Of a stretch of 64,000 nt of DNA, positions 1 to 64,000 are shown piece by piece. Under the pieces are notes generated by a model that did no database searches, was not told the DNA's origin, and worked only from the letters and a program-made list of their open reading frames with translations. Location of the stretch: NCBI GenBank assembly GCA_945910005.1, contig OX246746.1:40368005-40432004 (forward strand), read 5' to 3'. Both the position numbers and the translations under genes were made by a program. Each line of letters opens with the position of its first letter. The first letter of the stretch is position 1. This stretch comes from Isoperla grammatica. Lineage: Eukaryota; Arthropoda; Insecta; Plecoptera; Perlodidae.

Positions 1-725
1 TCCTCTAAAGATGGATTCGGTTGCTGTCTGATGCAAAATAATCATCCAATCGCTACGCTTCGCAAGCTTTAACGGATGCAGAGGTTAAATATGCTCAAAT
101 AGAAAAGGAATTACTAGCAATAGTATTCTCTTGTGAGAAGTGTCATGAATACATATATGGCCAGGTTATTGAAGTTCAATCAGACCACATTGGAGTCATT
201 CGAGTCAATCCTAAAAAAGGATATTGTAGCATTACAGACAAGTGGAGGGTGGGTGCGCTACAATATCAATCTGACAACATGGCGTCTGCAGCGTATGCTA
301 CTAAAGCTACTACGCTATCAATTAGTTGTTATTAATGTTTCTGGCGGGCACCCTATCACGAGCGCATCTAATAGAGCCGGTTCCTTCAGACCTAAAAATG
401 GATGTTGTAGTCCACGCTATCTGTAAGTACTTGCCTATATCTATTGATCGTAGAGCAGCACTACAAGATGCTACTAAAGATGATCAAGCTCTGCAAAATC
501 TGATCAGATTCAATGCAGATTCATGCAGAAGGTTGGCCTTCTTCAAAGCATAAATGTCCGGAAAATGACAGAATTTACTGGCACAGACAGCATGACATTA
601 CTGTAAGCGATGGGCTTGTTTTTGTTGAAAATAAACTCATAGTTCCTCTGGGTCGCCTTAATGGACAACGCCGAATCGATCGTGTGTACTGCACTTTCAA
701 GTATAATCCTAACCCAAAAAAGTAG
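1..725 (+). pseudogene. Gypsy-type LTR retrotransposon pol relic (RNase H to start of integrase)
   Basis: The translation opens with the end of a Gypsy reverse transcriptase/RNase H: SSKDGFG, then YASQALTDAEVKYAQIEKEL, LLAIVFSCEK and SDH, all diagnostic of RNase H in this family. It continues through the tether (TWRLQRMLLKLLRYQL, then AGTLSRAHLIEPV) to the region before the integrase zinc finger (YWHRQHDITVSDGL). The reading frame shifts several times: one base appears missing near position 55, and there are further shifts near 185 and 330. It is therefore a dead copy. The left part lies outside the window and no LTR is visible. The family looks related to the young element at 52412-53829, but the two share no overlapping segment to compare. 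Confidence 0.8.
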
Positions 726-734
726 ACCTTATAA

Positions 735-876
735 CTTGGAACAACACCGAATCTTTTTTGACGTAGAGCCGACGGAAAAACGCCGAACCTAACCTAACCT
801 AACCCGTGTATTACACAGAAAATGATTCGGCGTTGTTCCAGTGGATTTATGTCGAAAAAGATTCGGCGTTGTTTTC
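735..876. repeat. Imperfect inverted repeat around an (AACCT)n tract
   Basis: The left arm near 738-761 (GAACAACACCGAATC followed by a T run and GAC) pairs with 853-875 (GTCGAAAAAGATTCGGCGTTG). A second partial pairing involves CGGCGTTGTTCCA near 828. Between the arms, 788-808 holds about four AACCT units, the complement of the arthropod telomere-type AGGTT/TTAGG repeat. It is probably a small foldback element; no target duplication was identified. Confidence 0.5.
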
Positions 877-885
877 GCAACATGT

Positions 886-3452
886 AACTAATTATTTGGA
901 TTCCTAAATAAAAAACAACACCTTTCTTTGTTTGAATCATCATAATAGGGCATTAACGTCATAGGAATATAATACGTAACTTCTTTGCCATAAACACAAT
1001 GACAAAAAAGTACAAACGCATTGCTTGGAATTGCTGAGGATTCAACATCCCGATTTTGTTCGGTAAAACAATGAGTAATAATGATAAAAATGAACTTATG
1101 TTACTTATTTAAAAAAACTGTGGTCCCTAGATTCCATGTTCGAAACCTGGTTTTGATTGATTGATTCTTTACAGGATTACAAAATGTGTAATATCACTGA
1201 CCCCCAGTGAGTGTACTACTCACAGGTAGGGGGTCTTCTACAATACAGTTTTTATTATGACATTACAGAGAAAGAAAGTAGGAATTATAATTTAAATAAT
1301 ATTATGGATTGGGTATTTGGATGGATAGTTGGGTATGGATAGATGTCATCTAGCGTTTTTCATATTCATGTATGACCAACTTACATAGTCTCGATTAGCA
1401 TCGGTTTATTGTCTAAGACGTTGATAATTACATCGTTAAACAATAAACGATCGAACGTATTCACCCGAAAACGACCCCGTACGTTGGCTGATACCGAAAT
1501 GAGGTTGGTTCAAATCTAATTCTGAAGCATAAGTAGGCCTACCGTGTTTTAAATTGCCCGTCAGACGTCGCCCACATTTATTATCAGCGATACAGTTGTA
1601 AAGCAACAAGAATATTTTTTTTTAGTATTTGGATGACTCAAAAATCAAAACGTACGGGTATTTGTTTTGTCCATGAGAAGACTGTATTCATAGCCTACCC
1701 GCCACTCCTACAACAGGTCGGTCGGCCGTACTTGTAATGAGATGTTTTCTAAATGGAACATACCATTCATAAAATATTTAGTTTTCACCACGGCAGTCAC
1801 CAATCACAAGCTTTGAAATCAAGCTAGCTGACAGTCAAAATACATACCATTTAGTTGGAATCATAGGACGGCCAGGAATTATTACAACTTATTAGGCCTA
1901 CATTCTTTCATTTATAATATATATATATAAAAAAAAAAAGGCGATATATCCTAACTTTTCACATCCACATAATGTGTTGTACACCATCTGATGTTCTTTA
2001 TTCATACTGCATAGAAGTGAAGTTAGCCTACTTGTGAAGTTGTTGAAGGACAATTCAAACGTGGAAACGTGTGTGTTTATTCAAGAATCCAAATAATTTG
2101 TTAAAATGTGAGAAATATTGAATCAGATGATTTTGTATGTGTTACTGTGGATAATTACTGTACCAATAGAGGAAATCTTGACCCGTATAATTTACGATCC
2201 GAGAAGGTCACAGACAGGAGACAGTCTCAGCGAAATACCTCAGCTCAATTCACTGGCATTCCGAAGAATACTTATCCACAATAAGATTATAATCAAGAAT
2301 GTTGCGATACATAAAAACAAACAGCAGACGGTCCATAGTTCGATTTCCGATTCGGGCTGGGATTTTTTTTAAACTTGGATATTGATGCAAGCTATCTGTA
2401 TGATACACTTCTACGCCTAAACGGTGACTTTGGAGTCGTCATATCAACGAGGCAGATAATAAATGATGTGCGATCCCCCATAGAAAAATATTTCTTGTAG
2501 GTAACTGAATAGTTAGGCAATAAATTAATATAAACTTATTTATTTATTTCTTAAACCAATAATATTGACAATGATGACAATGATGTTATTTGGGTTGGCG
2601 AATATTGAGGTTTTGTAGTATACTAATTGATTTGGTGACAAAAGGTAAGTCACCTCATTATTCAGTTTAGGTGTCTGTTGAAACTGCAAATAATAATTAT
2701 AAAAACACATTTCAGCTCGTGGGCCAAAAAACATCAAAGTCTGGTTCTTTTCTGTAAGCGCGCATCACATTGTTCAGGCTAGACGTGGTGTTTGAATAGG
2801 CCAGGTAGTTGCTCGCGCCACAACGGTAGACGGACGACTAAATCACTCTGAAGAATCTTTGACAGGAATTTCCCCTTGTTTGCCTTAGAAACCACGTGGC
2901 AATAGTAACCAATAAGAAAAATATTTGAAATAATTTAGATCCAGCACATTTGAGGGTTACTTTACCCACCCACTTTTCGCCGAAGCTTGAAATCGCTAAA
3001 ATCGGAGAATATTCCTTAGGGTTAAATATAATTTGAGGTGATAAGTTATAGTCATATAGCATGTACTCTAACATATAGAGATAAAATGATGTCATCCCAT
3101 ATAAAAAATGGATGAAATAGCCACAGATAACATTATGAACAGTCCTCATAAAGTTTATCACAACTTTTCACGTTTTACATTACTAAATACAATTTATAGG
3201 CTACCTATCATATTATTTATATTATTTTATTATTATTTAGGTATATATATTATTTATATCATATCACAGCTTTCCTATTTTTAAATAGAACTGGCTCAAA
3301 TTTTCTTCACTAACATCTAAATCACACTAAATGCAATGCTGAAAATTAAACACGAGTGGCAGAATTAAACTGTACCAATCTTTCCCCTCTCCACCGATCA
3401 ATAACCCCGTTCACATGAGGGGATGAGGAGGCCTATGGTATTGAGACTCAGT
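886..3452. other. No gene recognised (2.6 kb)
   Basis: The stretch is AT-rich. The open frames are short, with no family signature and no plausible exon boundaries. There is a small stem near 1200-1237 (CCCCCAGTGAG and its partner ACTCACAGGTAGGGGG). I see no RNA gene or recognisable transposon end. Confidence 0.5.
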
Positions 3453-4437
3453 TAGGGTTCCCAACTCTAGAAAATAGCATTCCGGGACAAAAAGCGCATG
3501 AAAAGGGAATGGCTCACGTGATATTGCCAAAGGCCCGCCAGGGGCATTTTTTTGTTTTTTTTTATTTTTACCTTGTTTTCATGATTTACGTTACTAAAAC
3601 ATGTTTTTACTGCTTGACGAGAAAACTTTTAAACAACAATCTTTCGCAAAGAATTAGAAATTAGGAGATGGCGTGCCTGTCTGCGACTTTTAATTTTATT
3701 ATTTATTGTGTGGCTAGAACAATACTAATAGAGTATACTTATTTTTACTGAAACCTATGAATTTATGAAATGATCAGCCAAAGGTGTAGCCGCGGTCGCT
3801 TAGCCGGTTCCCATACGAACACTGAAGTTAAGCAACCTCGGGCTAGGTCAGGAGGTGGATGGGTGACCACTCTCCTATGAAACACTAGTTACCGTTCGTT
3901 AGAGGAGATTGAAGGGTTCGAAAGCTTGTGTAACAGCTTCGTTCTTCTCGTCAACTGCTCGGCAGTCCAGGTTAGTGGAGGAACCTATATGACTGGTCAA
4001 AATTACACCGTTCTTTCGGACGGGACGTAAAGCCAATGGTCCCCTTAGTACTTTTCGACAGAAGTAGGCTACGTGCCGGTACCTGGCTTCCCCTCCTCCC
4101 TTCCTCATTATCATTCATCAATCATCACTCATCAGGCTAAAGAGGGCATTGTGCCCTACTCTGGCTTTAATTACAATTTAGTAAAGTAAAGTATGAAATG
4201 ATTAAGAAAACATCGTGCATTTGAAAAAATCAACTTTGGAAACCATGCTCACTGTCTCACATGCATTTATTTTCCATTCTCACTGCTCATTTCGGTCGGC
4301 GCGGGGCCCCGGGCAGAAGTAAGGTACTTTCATGTAATTCCGGGACATTTGCCGCCCTGGAATCAGTTTAATTTCATCCAAGACAAGATCTTCAATTCCT
4401 GGTCGTCCCGGCGAGACCGGGACAGTTGGGAACCCTA
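3453..4437. mobile_element. Non-autonomous hAT-type element, 985 bp
   Basis: The termini are inverted repeats beginning TAGGGTTCCCAACT (3453) and ending AGTTGGGAACCCTA (4437). They are flanked by a perfect 8 bp target duplication, GACTCAGT, at 3445-3452 and 4438-4445, as expected for hAT transposition. No transposase reading frame is present. A 5S-derived SINE is inserted inside it (3775-4191), so the hAT element is older than that SINE copy. Confidence 0.85.
3775..4191 (+). repeat. 5S rRNA-derived SINE (SINE3 type), 417 bp
   Basis: The 5' 110 bp resemble 5S rRNA. They contain a box A-like AGTTAAGC (3826-3833), then CCTCGGGCTAGGTCAG, and a box C-like GGATGGGTGACC (3857-3868), in the order and spacing of the internal RNA polymerase III promoter. 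The remainder is unrelated, and the tail is (AAAGT)n-like. An 11 bp target duplication TATGAAATGAT at 3764-3774 and 4192-4202 shows insertion by retroposition. It is not a functional 5S gene: the region between the boxes is diverged and the RNA would run on into the SINE body. Confidence 0.8.
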
Positions 4438-4445
4438 GACTCAGT

Positions 4446-5414
4446 AGGCCTATTCCATAGTATAAACACCTTGGAACAGGTAGGCTACCATGCCGTGGTT
4501 ATGGCCTCGCTAAATTTAAGTAACCCATAAAATGAACTCAGTCCTAACATGTAGCCTAAAGGATGGAGAAGAAGAAATTAATTCATATACATAGCCTATC
4601 TATATACCATCTACAGAAACATTTTAATAGCTTTGACTATTAGTTTAGATATTTTCTGAAAGGATATCTTCAAGCAAGACCAGTACACAGTAGGCCTAAG
4701 TGGTATTCATGAATTTTCAGGTTGGTTCTAGATTCAATTCTAGGCTTTTGCAGGATCCACAATAGCCTGGGAAGGAGGTTCCCATTTCCATTACAGAGCA
4801 ATTTTAAATCATAGCCAACTTTCCCGTTACTGTTACCAGAGCTCCTTCTCAGGCGATTGTGTAGGGTGCACAATAGCCACAATCGCTTCAGGCCTACATC
4901 CTACATAATATAAACATGACATAGCTGGGCTAGACCTAGGCCAAGAACTCTTGACCACTACCTAGGCCTAGGCCTAACGGAGTGTCTATACGTCCACCAA
5001 GACTGACGGCCAAGAAATAGGTACCAGTAGCCTGTAAGTAGCTAACACAAACTTTTAAACAGTGGTATAGATTGTTCTGAGGTTTTAAGATTAATTCATT
5101 TTAATGTACATATTCATAGGACAAGAAGTACCTGTTTGTTTTATCCGCCAAAGGCCAGAGTTGACATTTATAAATACTCATATCTACCACGAGTACAAAC
5201 AAATTTTAATAACCTACTGTCTTAACGAGTTGACTTAGGTATAGATGTTTTTAATGACTCAACTTTTACTTTTAAGAAAAAGTGTCGTTCATTGTAATGT
5301 GTTGTTTCTTTGTTATTTATTATTCTATGTGTCTATTTATTTTGTGATGATGTTTGTATGTTTTTTATTATATCCTGTGTATTTCTGGTTGTATAAACTG
5401 TGCTGGGATAAATA

Positions 5415-5445
<31 letters not shown>

Positions 5446-5447
5446 GT
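4446..5447. other. Non-coding; LINE-like 3' tail at 5403-5446
   Basis: No gene is recognised. AGGCCT-rich palindromic DNA lies at 4930-4980. The end of the stretch reads GGGATAAATAAATAATAATA and continues as (AAT)n. That is how the 3' ends of CR1-like LINEs look, but no coding remnant precedes it, so the assignment is tentative. Confidence 0.4.
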
Positions 5448-6224
5448 CTATATGTCCGGTGGTGTTTTCTACACGGTCCGCCACGGTGGCGGACGACCAA
5501 TGAACAATAGGTTATGTACGTACGCCTGGACCCCAAGTCTTGAAACCATGAGTTCGTCCGCGTTTTCAGCTCATTTTGCGAGTTTAAAATGTAAAATCAC
5601 ACATTTTTTTGTCTCGAGTACCGGTACCAAAACGGAGCATTTCTTTGTTTTCAAAATGAGAAAACGGACGTTATGAAGAATTGCGGAGGCTGAATATCGC
5701 ATTAAATAGGTATATTCAGGCAAAAAGTGCTAAATTAAATTATGGTTTGGATGAGTGAAGTACAATAAACTAGCCTGGATACAAAGCACATCCTCAGTTT
5801 TTTTTAGTAAGCCTTAGCCTAAAATGGACAAATCAGTATTACTATTAAGCTTGGGAATTCTCATCCAAGACTGTGGCTTGACTGGCTTCCACCAAAAAAT
5901 CTCAGGTTCGATACTCGGCACATTCGTTTTTTATTTCTCTATTTTAATCTTTAGTGTTGGAACTTACATAGCCTAATAGAACTACACAGGAATGAAGTAT
6001 GTTTTCCTGAAAACGAAACTCCGGGTCTTTAGACTGGGTTTTGTCTAGGATATTTTGTAGGCCTACCATCTAGGGCCTTATTACGAACGTATACTGACGG
6101 ACGTATAACCTACTGTTCATTGGCTGTCCGCCACAATGCGTACGTATAGCCTAAAACCAGGCCTAGGCTAGTAGGCCATCTGCCATAGTGACGAACTGCA
6201 TAGAAAACACTGCCGGACGTATAG
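5448..6224. mobile_element. Inverted-repeat transposon (MITE-like), ~777 bp
   Basis: Terminal arms 5448-5471 (CTATATGTCCGGTGGTGTTT) and 6201-6224 pair at about 21 of 24 positions. A second pair of subterminal arms (near 5491-5528 and 6095-6129, containing CCAATGAACA and TGTTCATTGG) also matches. No convincing target duplication is visible, so the superfamily is undetermined. No transposase frame is present. Confidence 0.55.
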
Positions 6225-6999
6225 GCTAGGCCTACTGCTCACTGCCTGTCTGCCATGGCGCACATAAAGACGTGGCCAAAATATCGAGGTAAGCGGCCAC
6301 TGAAATAGAGTAGGCCCTAGGCCTAGGCTAGGGCCTACCGTCTCTAGAATTCAGCAAATAAACACTTACATGTGCACACTTTTTACAGGGCATTTACGAT
6401 TATCCATAAAAGCTGCAAATTCCCAAGTAGCTCGAGATACCTCTGGAGGTACATTGTAATGGAACAATGTTACATCGGAGTAACTCTTAAATGGATGAAG
6501 CATCCCTTCTTGACTTGCTTCAGGAAGAATACCATTAGTACCTTAAAACAATTAACAAAGTATAAGGCCAGAGTCCTAAGGCCTAGCGTAGGTAGTCAGG
6601 CCCAAGACTCATTAGTACAAAAAATCGATTTTGCATGAAACCATCCCCACTAACGCGTAACTGTCAAAGTAAATAAAATACCCTACTCATAGCCTAGGCC
6701 TACTGGGGCAGCAAAGATCGTGCTATGGTTTTTGCACATAAAGATATGATTGTGAAATATAGACTAGGCCTATAGTACCACCTCATTATACTGTGATAGT
6801 ACTACATATCAAATGCATACCTGAGAACCCATGTAAAATAATTAACCGTAGAATTAAGATCTGTAAACAACAGACCATCATCTTTCACAACATATGAAGG
6901 CCTAAAACTTTTATTTAACAGGTGTACCAACTAAATCCACTGCCTTCTTCAACCAGAAACTTGAAGAAAAACATTTTTATTTTTTGGACATGGCTGGCG
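6225..6999. other. No gene recognised; AGGCCT-rich
   Basis: The stretch is dense in overlapping AGGCCT/CCTAGG palindromes (for example 6310-6330 and 6700-6712). An 88-codon open frame at 6372-6638 has no recognisable family signature and is not claimed as a gene. Confidence 0.45.
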
Positions 7000-7184
7000 A
7001 TGCTATTTTCACCCAAGTTCTGCGCATGCGCGGGTGTGTACAGCATTTAAAATGCTATTTGCACCCAAGTTGTTTTCACCCAAGTTGGGTGTGCTATTAT
7101 TACGGCTGACCGTACGAATATCCAAAGCCCATTTTAAATGCTGTACACACCCGCTCATGCGCAGAACGTGGGTAAAAATAGCAT
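7000..7184. repeat. Foldback repeat with ~54 bp arms
   Basis: The left arm 7000-7054 runs from ATGCTATTTTCACCCAAGTT through CATTTAAAATG. The right arm 7130-7184 reads back as its complement with few mismatches (CATTTTAAATGCTGTACAC through AAAATAGCAT). Related CACCCAAGTTGGGTG motifs continue to about 7225. It is a short inverted-repeat element of unknown superfamily. Confidence 0.6.
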
Positions 7185-7902
7185 ATTAAATGTTGCGCTC
7201 ACCCAACTTGGGTGCAAATAGCCACTCCGAATATTGTTAGGCGGCCTAAATTTGCTAGAAGTTGGAGTTGGAACCTGCTGCGTCTGCAAACACGTGCTAC
7301 ATAGCGTAGGCTATTTGAAGTAAGCTTTGGTATTTTGTAAGTTCGTAGCTTAGGTTTGAGGAAACGAAATGAATTGGGTTGATGCACCGGTACCGTATTT
7401 TTTTCTATCCCGAAGGCCTAGGCCCTACTCAAATTGAGTTTTGTTCATAGGATTACGGGCCACGACTAGGCCTAGCCTAGGCCCCTAGGCCTAGGTTAGG
7501 TTTGCCCAAACGCAGGGGCATAGGCCTAGGCCTATGCCTAGGGAACATGTCTGAATTCTATTCTCGATTTCATTCTTGTTCTTGTTCTTAGTATTGTTCT
7601 TGTATTAGTCTAGGTAATTCTCGCTCCAGTTTCACACATTCGGACGAGAGCCGGACATTATTTGATGCAAGTAGGGTTAGGATTTTAACGCGTCATCAGG
7701 ATCCACATTTTTGTTAAAATCGACATGTAGGGGCCTAGGCCTAGCCTATAACCAAAACGTAAGATCAAATATGCATTTTATTTCATAATAATTACATTGT
7801 AATAACTTTTGAAGGTATTTGTAAGTTACGTGGCCTTTTGGGTTTTCGTAATAAAATTTCTAAAAAAATCACTGTTTATGATACAAATACCTTTTATCTT
7901 TC
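7185..7902. other. No gene recognised
   Basis: The stretch contains an AGGCCT/CCTAGG cluster at 7460-7545 and otherwise AT-rich sequence. Short open frames only. Confidence 0.45.
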
Positions 7903-8346
7903 CAATTCCGAATGGTGGATGTTTCAAATCCCACGTAATTTTGTTTTAAACCACTTTAATTGTGTTATTTAGACCAAATACTGTAGTAGACGGCAGACAC
8001 TGATGACAGTGATTCATGAGGCCGAATTTTCGATTAATTACCCCTTCTTCAAATTTGAAGAAGGGGTAATTTGAAGGAGTTATTATTTTAAAATAAATGT
8101 ATACCCAAAAAATAAATTACCCCTTCTTCAAGTTTGAAGAAGGGGTAATTTATCGAAAATTCGGTTAGGTTAGGGGATCAGGTTGAGGATTGCCCACAAA
8201 AGTTAGTACGGTTATTGGGTTTGGTTATTGTGTCTGGTTATTAGTATGTGTACTTTTCTAATTGTAATGCGGTAGCGAAAATAACACATTTAAAGTGGTT
8301 TAAAACAAAATTACGTGGGATTTGAAACATCCACCCTTCGGAATTG
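7903..8346. mobile_element. Foldback MITE with ~64 bp terminal arms and nested palindromes
   Basis: The arms 7903-7967 (CAATTCCGAATGGTGGATGT and on) and 8283-8346 are nearly perfect inverted repeats. Inside are two palindromes: a perfect 32 bp one at 8038-8069 and a near-perfect one (single centre mismatch) at 8117-8148, sharing the arm TTACCCCTTCTTCAA. Outside these, CGAATTTTCGAT (8023) pairs with ATCGAAAATTCG (8152-8163), suggesting one foldback element inside another. No target duplication is resolved. Confidence 0.65.
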
Positions 8347-8414
8347 TAATAGGTCCTTTGTTTTTTTAAATATTTATCAATAACTTTCCTTTGAATATAC
8401 TAGACTCTGAACTG

Positions 8415-9452
8415 TTTACCGACGATGCTAACATAATAGCTTAAGCCAATGACAATTCAACTCTAAAACAAGAATCTGAAATTAAAATTGCTAATGCCAC
8501 CGAATGGTTCAACGACAATGGACTGCTACTAAACGAAACCAAATCTATAATGATTGAATTTCTCAAAGACCCACGGGTAGAAATAAAAACAGTATAATAG
8601 TACAAACAACACATCAATCAACGTAGAGTCATCAACAAACTTTGTGGGATTAATAGTAGATAATAAACTCAAGTGGCAAGACCACATAAACTCGCTAATT
8701 AAAAAACTAAACTCTGGCTACTTTGCAATCAAATCAATTAAGTCCGTAGCAAACATTGCTACAGCCAAAATAGTATATTTTTCTAACTTTGAGGCACATA
8801 TACGATATGGAATTGAGTTTTGGGGCTGCTCTCCCAGCACCAAGAAAATATTTATAGTTCAAAAGAAGGTAATCAGGTCAATGCTGAACAAGTCACAAAG
8901 GTCACACTGTAAACCTCTCTTCATTAAATTAAATATTTTAACATTCTATAGGCCTAGTCTGTTTATTTTGCAGGCAATCCTAAAAGTAAAAACAAAAATT
9001 GATACATTACCAAAAAATAAAAATATACACACCCATGACACACGCCTAAAAATAACATACATACACACTTTTATTCAAAATCATTAACACAGACAAACTC
9101 CGATTACACACACACAAAACTTTTTAACAAATTACCAGCTGAACTAAAAAATATAGACTCATTAAACAGTTTTAAATACTCGGTAAAAAAGTTCCTTATT
9201 TCAAAAGCATACTATTCAATAAACGAATATTTAGTGGATAACCTGTAATTATTTCAAATTTTATATTAAATCTATTTTGTGATTCTATTGTAGCCTATAC
9301 GTTTTACTGTATCATGAAGTTTTACTGTATTTCATCTGTACTTCAAACTGTGAACTTCAAACTGTATTTCATGTATTATTTGTATCATGATTGTCTGTAC
9401 ATCTGAAAATGCTTGATCCCTCTCGCAGAATGTAGATTCTATGACAATAAAC

Positions 9453-9490
<38 letters not shown>
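8415..9490 (+). pseudogene. CR1-like LINE 3' end (ORF2 C-terminus, 3' UTR, ATT tail)
   Basis: The translation gives the reverse transcriptase catalytic block in the form FTDDANIIA, followed by a stop. Next come WFNDNGLLLNETKSIMIEF and VGLIVDNKLKWQDHI, then the conserved C-terminal end FNKLPAELKNIDSLNSFKYS to EYLVDNL with its stop at 9246-9248. Frames shift several times, so it is dead. A 200 bp 3' UTR is followed by an (ATT)n tail at 9453-9490. The domain order and the SFK..LK.F...YYS..EYL ending are typical of the CR1 group. Confidence 0.75.
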
Positions 9491-9491
<1 letters not shown>

Positions 9492-9982
9492 ACCTGCCAC
9501 ACCCCCCTGCTAGATGCGAGGATCTAATGTGCTAGCGCTCCTAGTGAGCAAGTTTGGCAGTTCGCAGCCCCATTTCAAAAAAATTTCAAGAATCAATATT
9601 ATGCAACATTACTATATTGTTTCAACCTATACAATCTCACCTATACCGAAGTGTTTCCCGACTAAGCAAGTAGAGAAATTAATATGTAAATATACTTAAT
9701 TTTTTGCAAAAATTCAGATGCTTTTCAGATAATTAAGCTGGGATTTTGGGAGGGGGCTCCAGCCCCCTGTATATGCCACTGGCTACCACCTTTAGGATAC
9801 TACTACTAGGGTACCGCCCACAGAACTCTGCTGCAGGTGATGGCTGTCAAGATTAGGGGTGATGTTGTTGAAGGTGGTGGGGTGAATCGTTCGTGTGCGC
9901 TTTCCACTCGTCTTGTCGTCTGCTACAGAAAATTGGTACTACTGTTAGTTATGCATGTATTTAGTTCATTGTTTGGTTTCAG
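9491..9982. other. Upstream of the SLC7 gene; hAT end at 9770-9781
   Basis: GGGGGCTCCAGCCCCC followed by TGTATATGCCACTG (ending 9781) looks like the right end of a hAT element of the CAGTGGC type. No left end is visible. I found no clear promoter (no TATA or initiator context I would defend). The transcription start is probably farther upstream, because the first coding exon has a splice acceptor in front of it. Confidence 0.4.
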
Positions 9983-10005
9983 GGTGATATACTAGTCTTA
10001 ACAAG

Positions 10006-63758
<53,753 letters not shown>

Positions 63759-63888
63759 AGTTCAAGCAGGAGTAATTCATTGGATACATCTCATTTACAT
63801 GGTAGATAGGTAATGTGCCTTTTTATTATTTGTATGTGTATCATGCAGTTACACTGAACATTTCACTTTGTGTTTGTTTTATTATTAT

Positions 63889-64000
63889 TAGGGATGTCAA
63901 ACGATTAAATTATTATAATCGATAATCGAATTTACTTTCACCTCCATAATCGATTATTAATCGATTTTAATCGTTTTGTTAAATGTCGGTATAGTAGCAA
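63889..64000. mobile_element. Left end of a further hAT-like element, cut by window edge
   Basis: TAGGGATGTCAAACGATTAA with following AATCGATTATTAATCGATTT motifs resembles the left ends of the other hAT MITEs here. The preceding octamer ATTATTAT would be its target duplication, but the right end is outside the window. Confidence 0.5.

Noticed and set aside
3785..3895. Functional 5S rRNA gene
   Set aside because: Internal promoter boxes are present, but the sequence is diverged and continues into a SINE body with retroposition duplications.

Overview
The window is animal nuclear DNA. It carries one complete, heavily interrupted gene and an unusually dense set of transposable elements. The organism is probably an arthropod or another marine-type invertebrate, but I cannot name it. 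Four things point that way: a tRNA-derived SINE whose central block resembles SINEs I know from arthropods, a LINE with a C-terminal RNase H, a short (AACCT)n/(AGGTT)n telomere-like tract, and abundant AGGCCT-rich non-coding DNA. None of these is decisive.

The single host gene is a LAT/y+LAT-type SLC7 amino acid transporter, the light chain of a heterodimeric transporter, on the + strand. I assembled twelve coding exons by hand between 10006 and 63758. Every intron has GT and AG ends, every phase joins, and the coding sum is 1479 nt (492 residues plus stop). Coding sequence is under 3% of the locus; the introns are mostly transposons.

Layout. 1-10 kb (upstream): a Gypsy relic, a hAT element with a nested 5S-derived SINE, several inverted-repeat elements and a CR1-like LINE end. 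10-18.4 kb (exon 1, intron 1): a piggyBac-like MITE, a SINE and a 3.0 kb hAT-type foldback element. 18.4-28.3 kb (exon 2, intron 2): three hAT MITEs, a LINE end, a 1 kb inverted-repeat element, GCCCGGCT arrays, a SINE and a TTTA/TTTG microsatellite. 28.3-33.6 kb: exons 3-5 with hAT MITEs. 33.6-41.9 kb (intron 5): an RNase H-bearing LINE with a long intact ORF, a hAT MITE, an RT relic inside a perfect 209 bp tandem duplication, and a hAT transposase remnant. 41.9-52 kb: exons 6-10, a second foldback fragment split by a pogo/Tigger-like MITE, strong palindromes, a Harbinger-like deletion derivative and a degenerate ~140 bp array. 52-61.2 kb (intron 10): a young internally deleted LTR retrotransposon, a 117 bp minisatellite, and hAT elements including one nested in another. 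61.2-64 kb: exons 11-12, an AGT microsatellite and the start of another hAT-like element.

The most interesting structures are the 3,003 bp hAT foldback with two mirrored copies of a decayed protein domain (15091-18093), the complete LTR element that fuses gag to the integrase C-terminus (52412-53829), the Harbinger-like derivative with converging fragments of two proteins (47666-48189), and at least thirteen hAT-type insertions in one locus, most with readable 8 bp target duplications. No CRISPR array, rRNA operon, functional tRNA gene or prokaryotic feature was seen.
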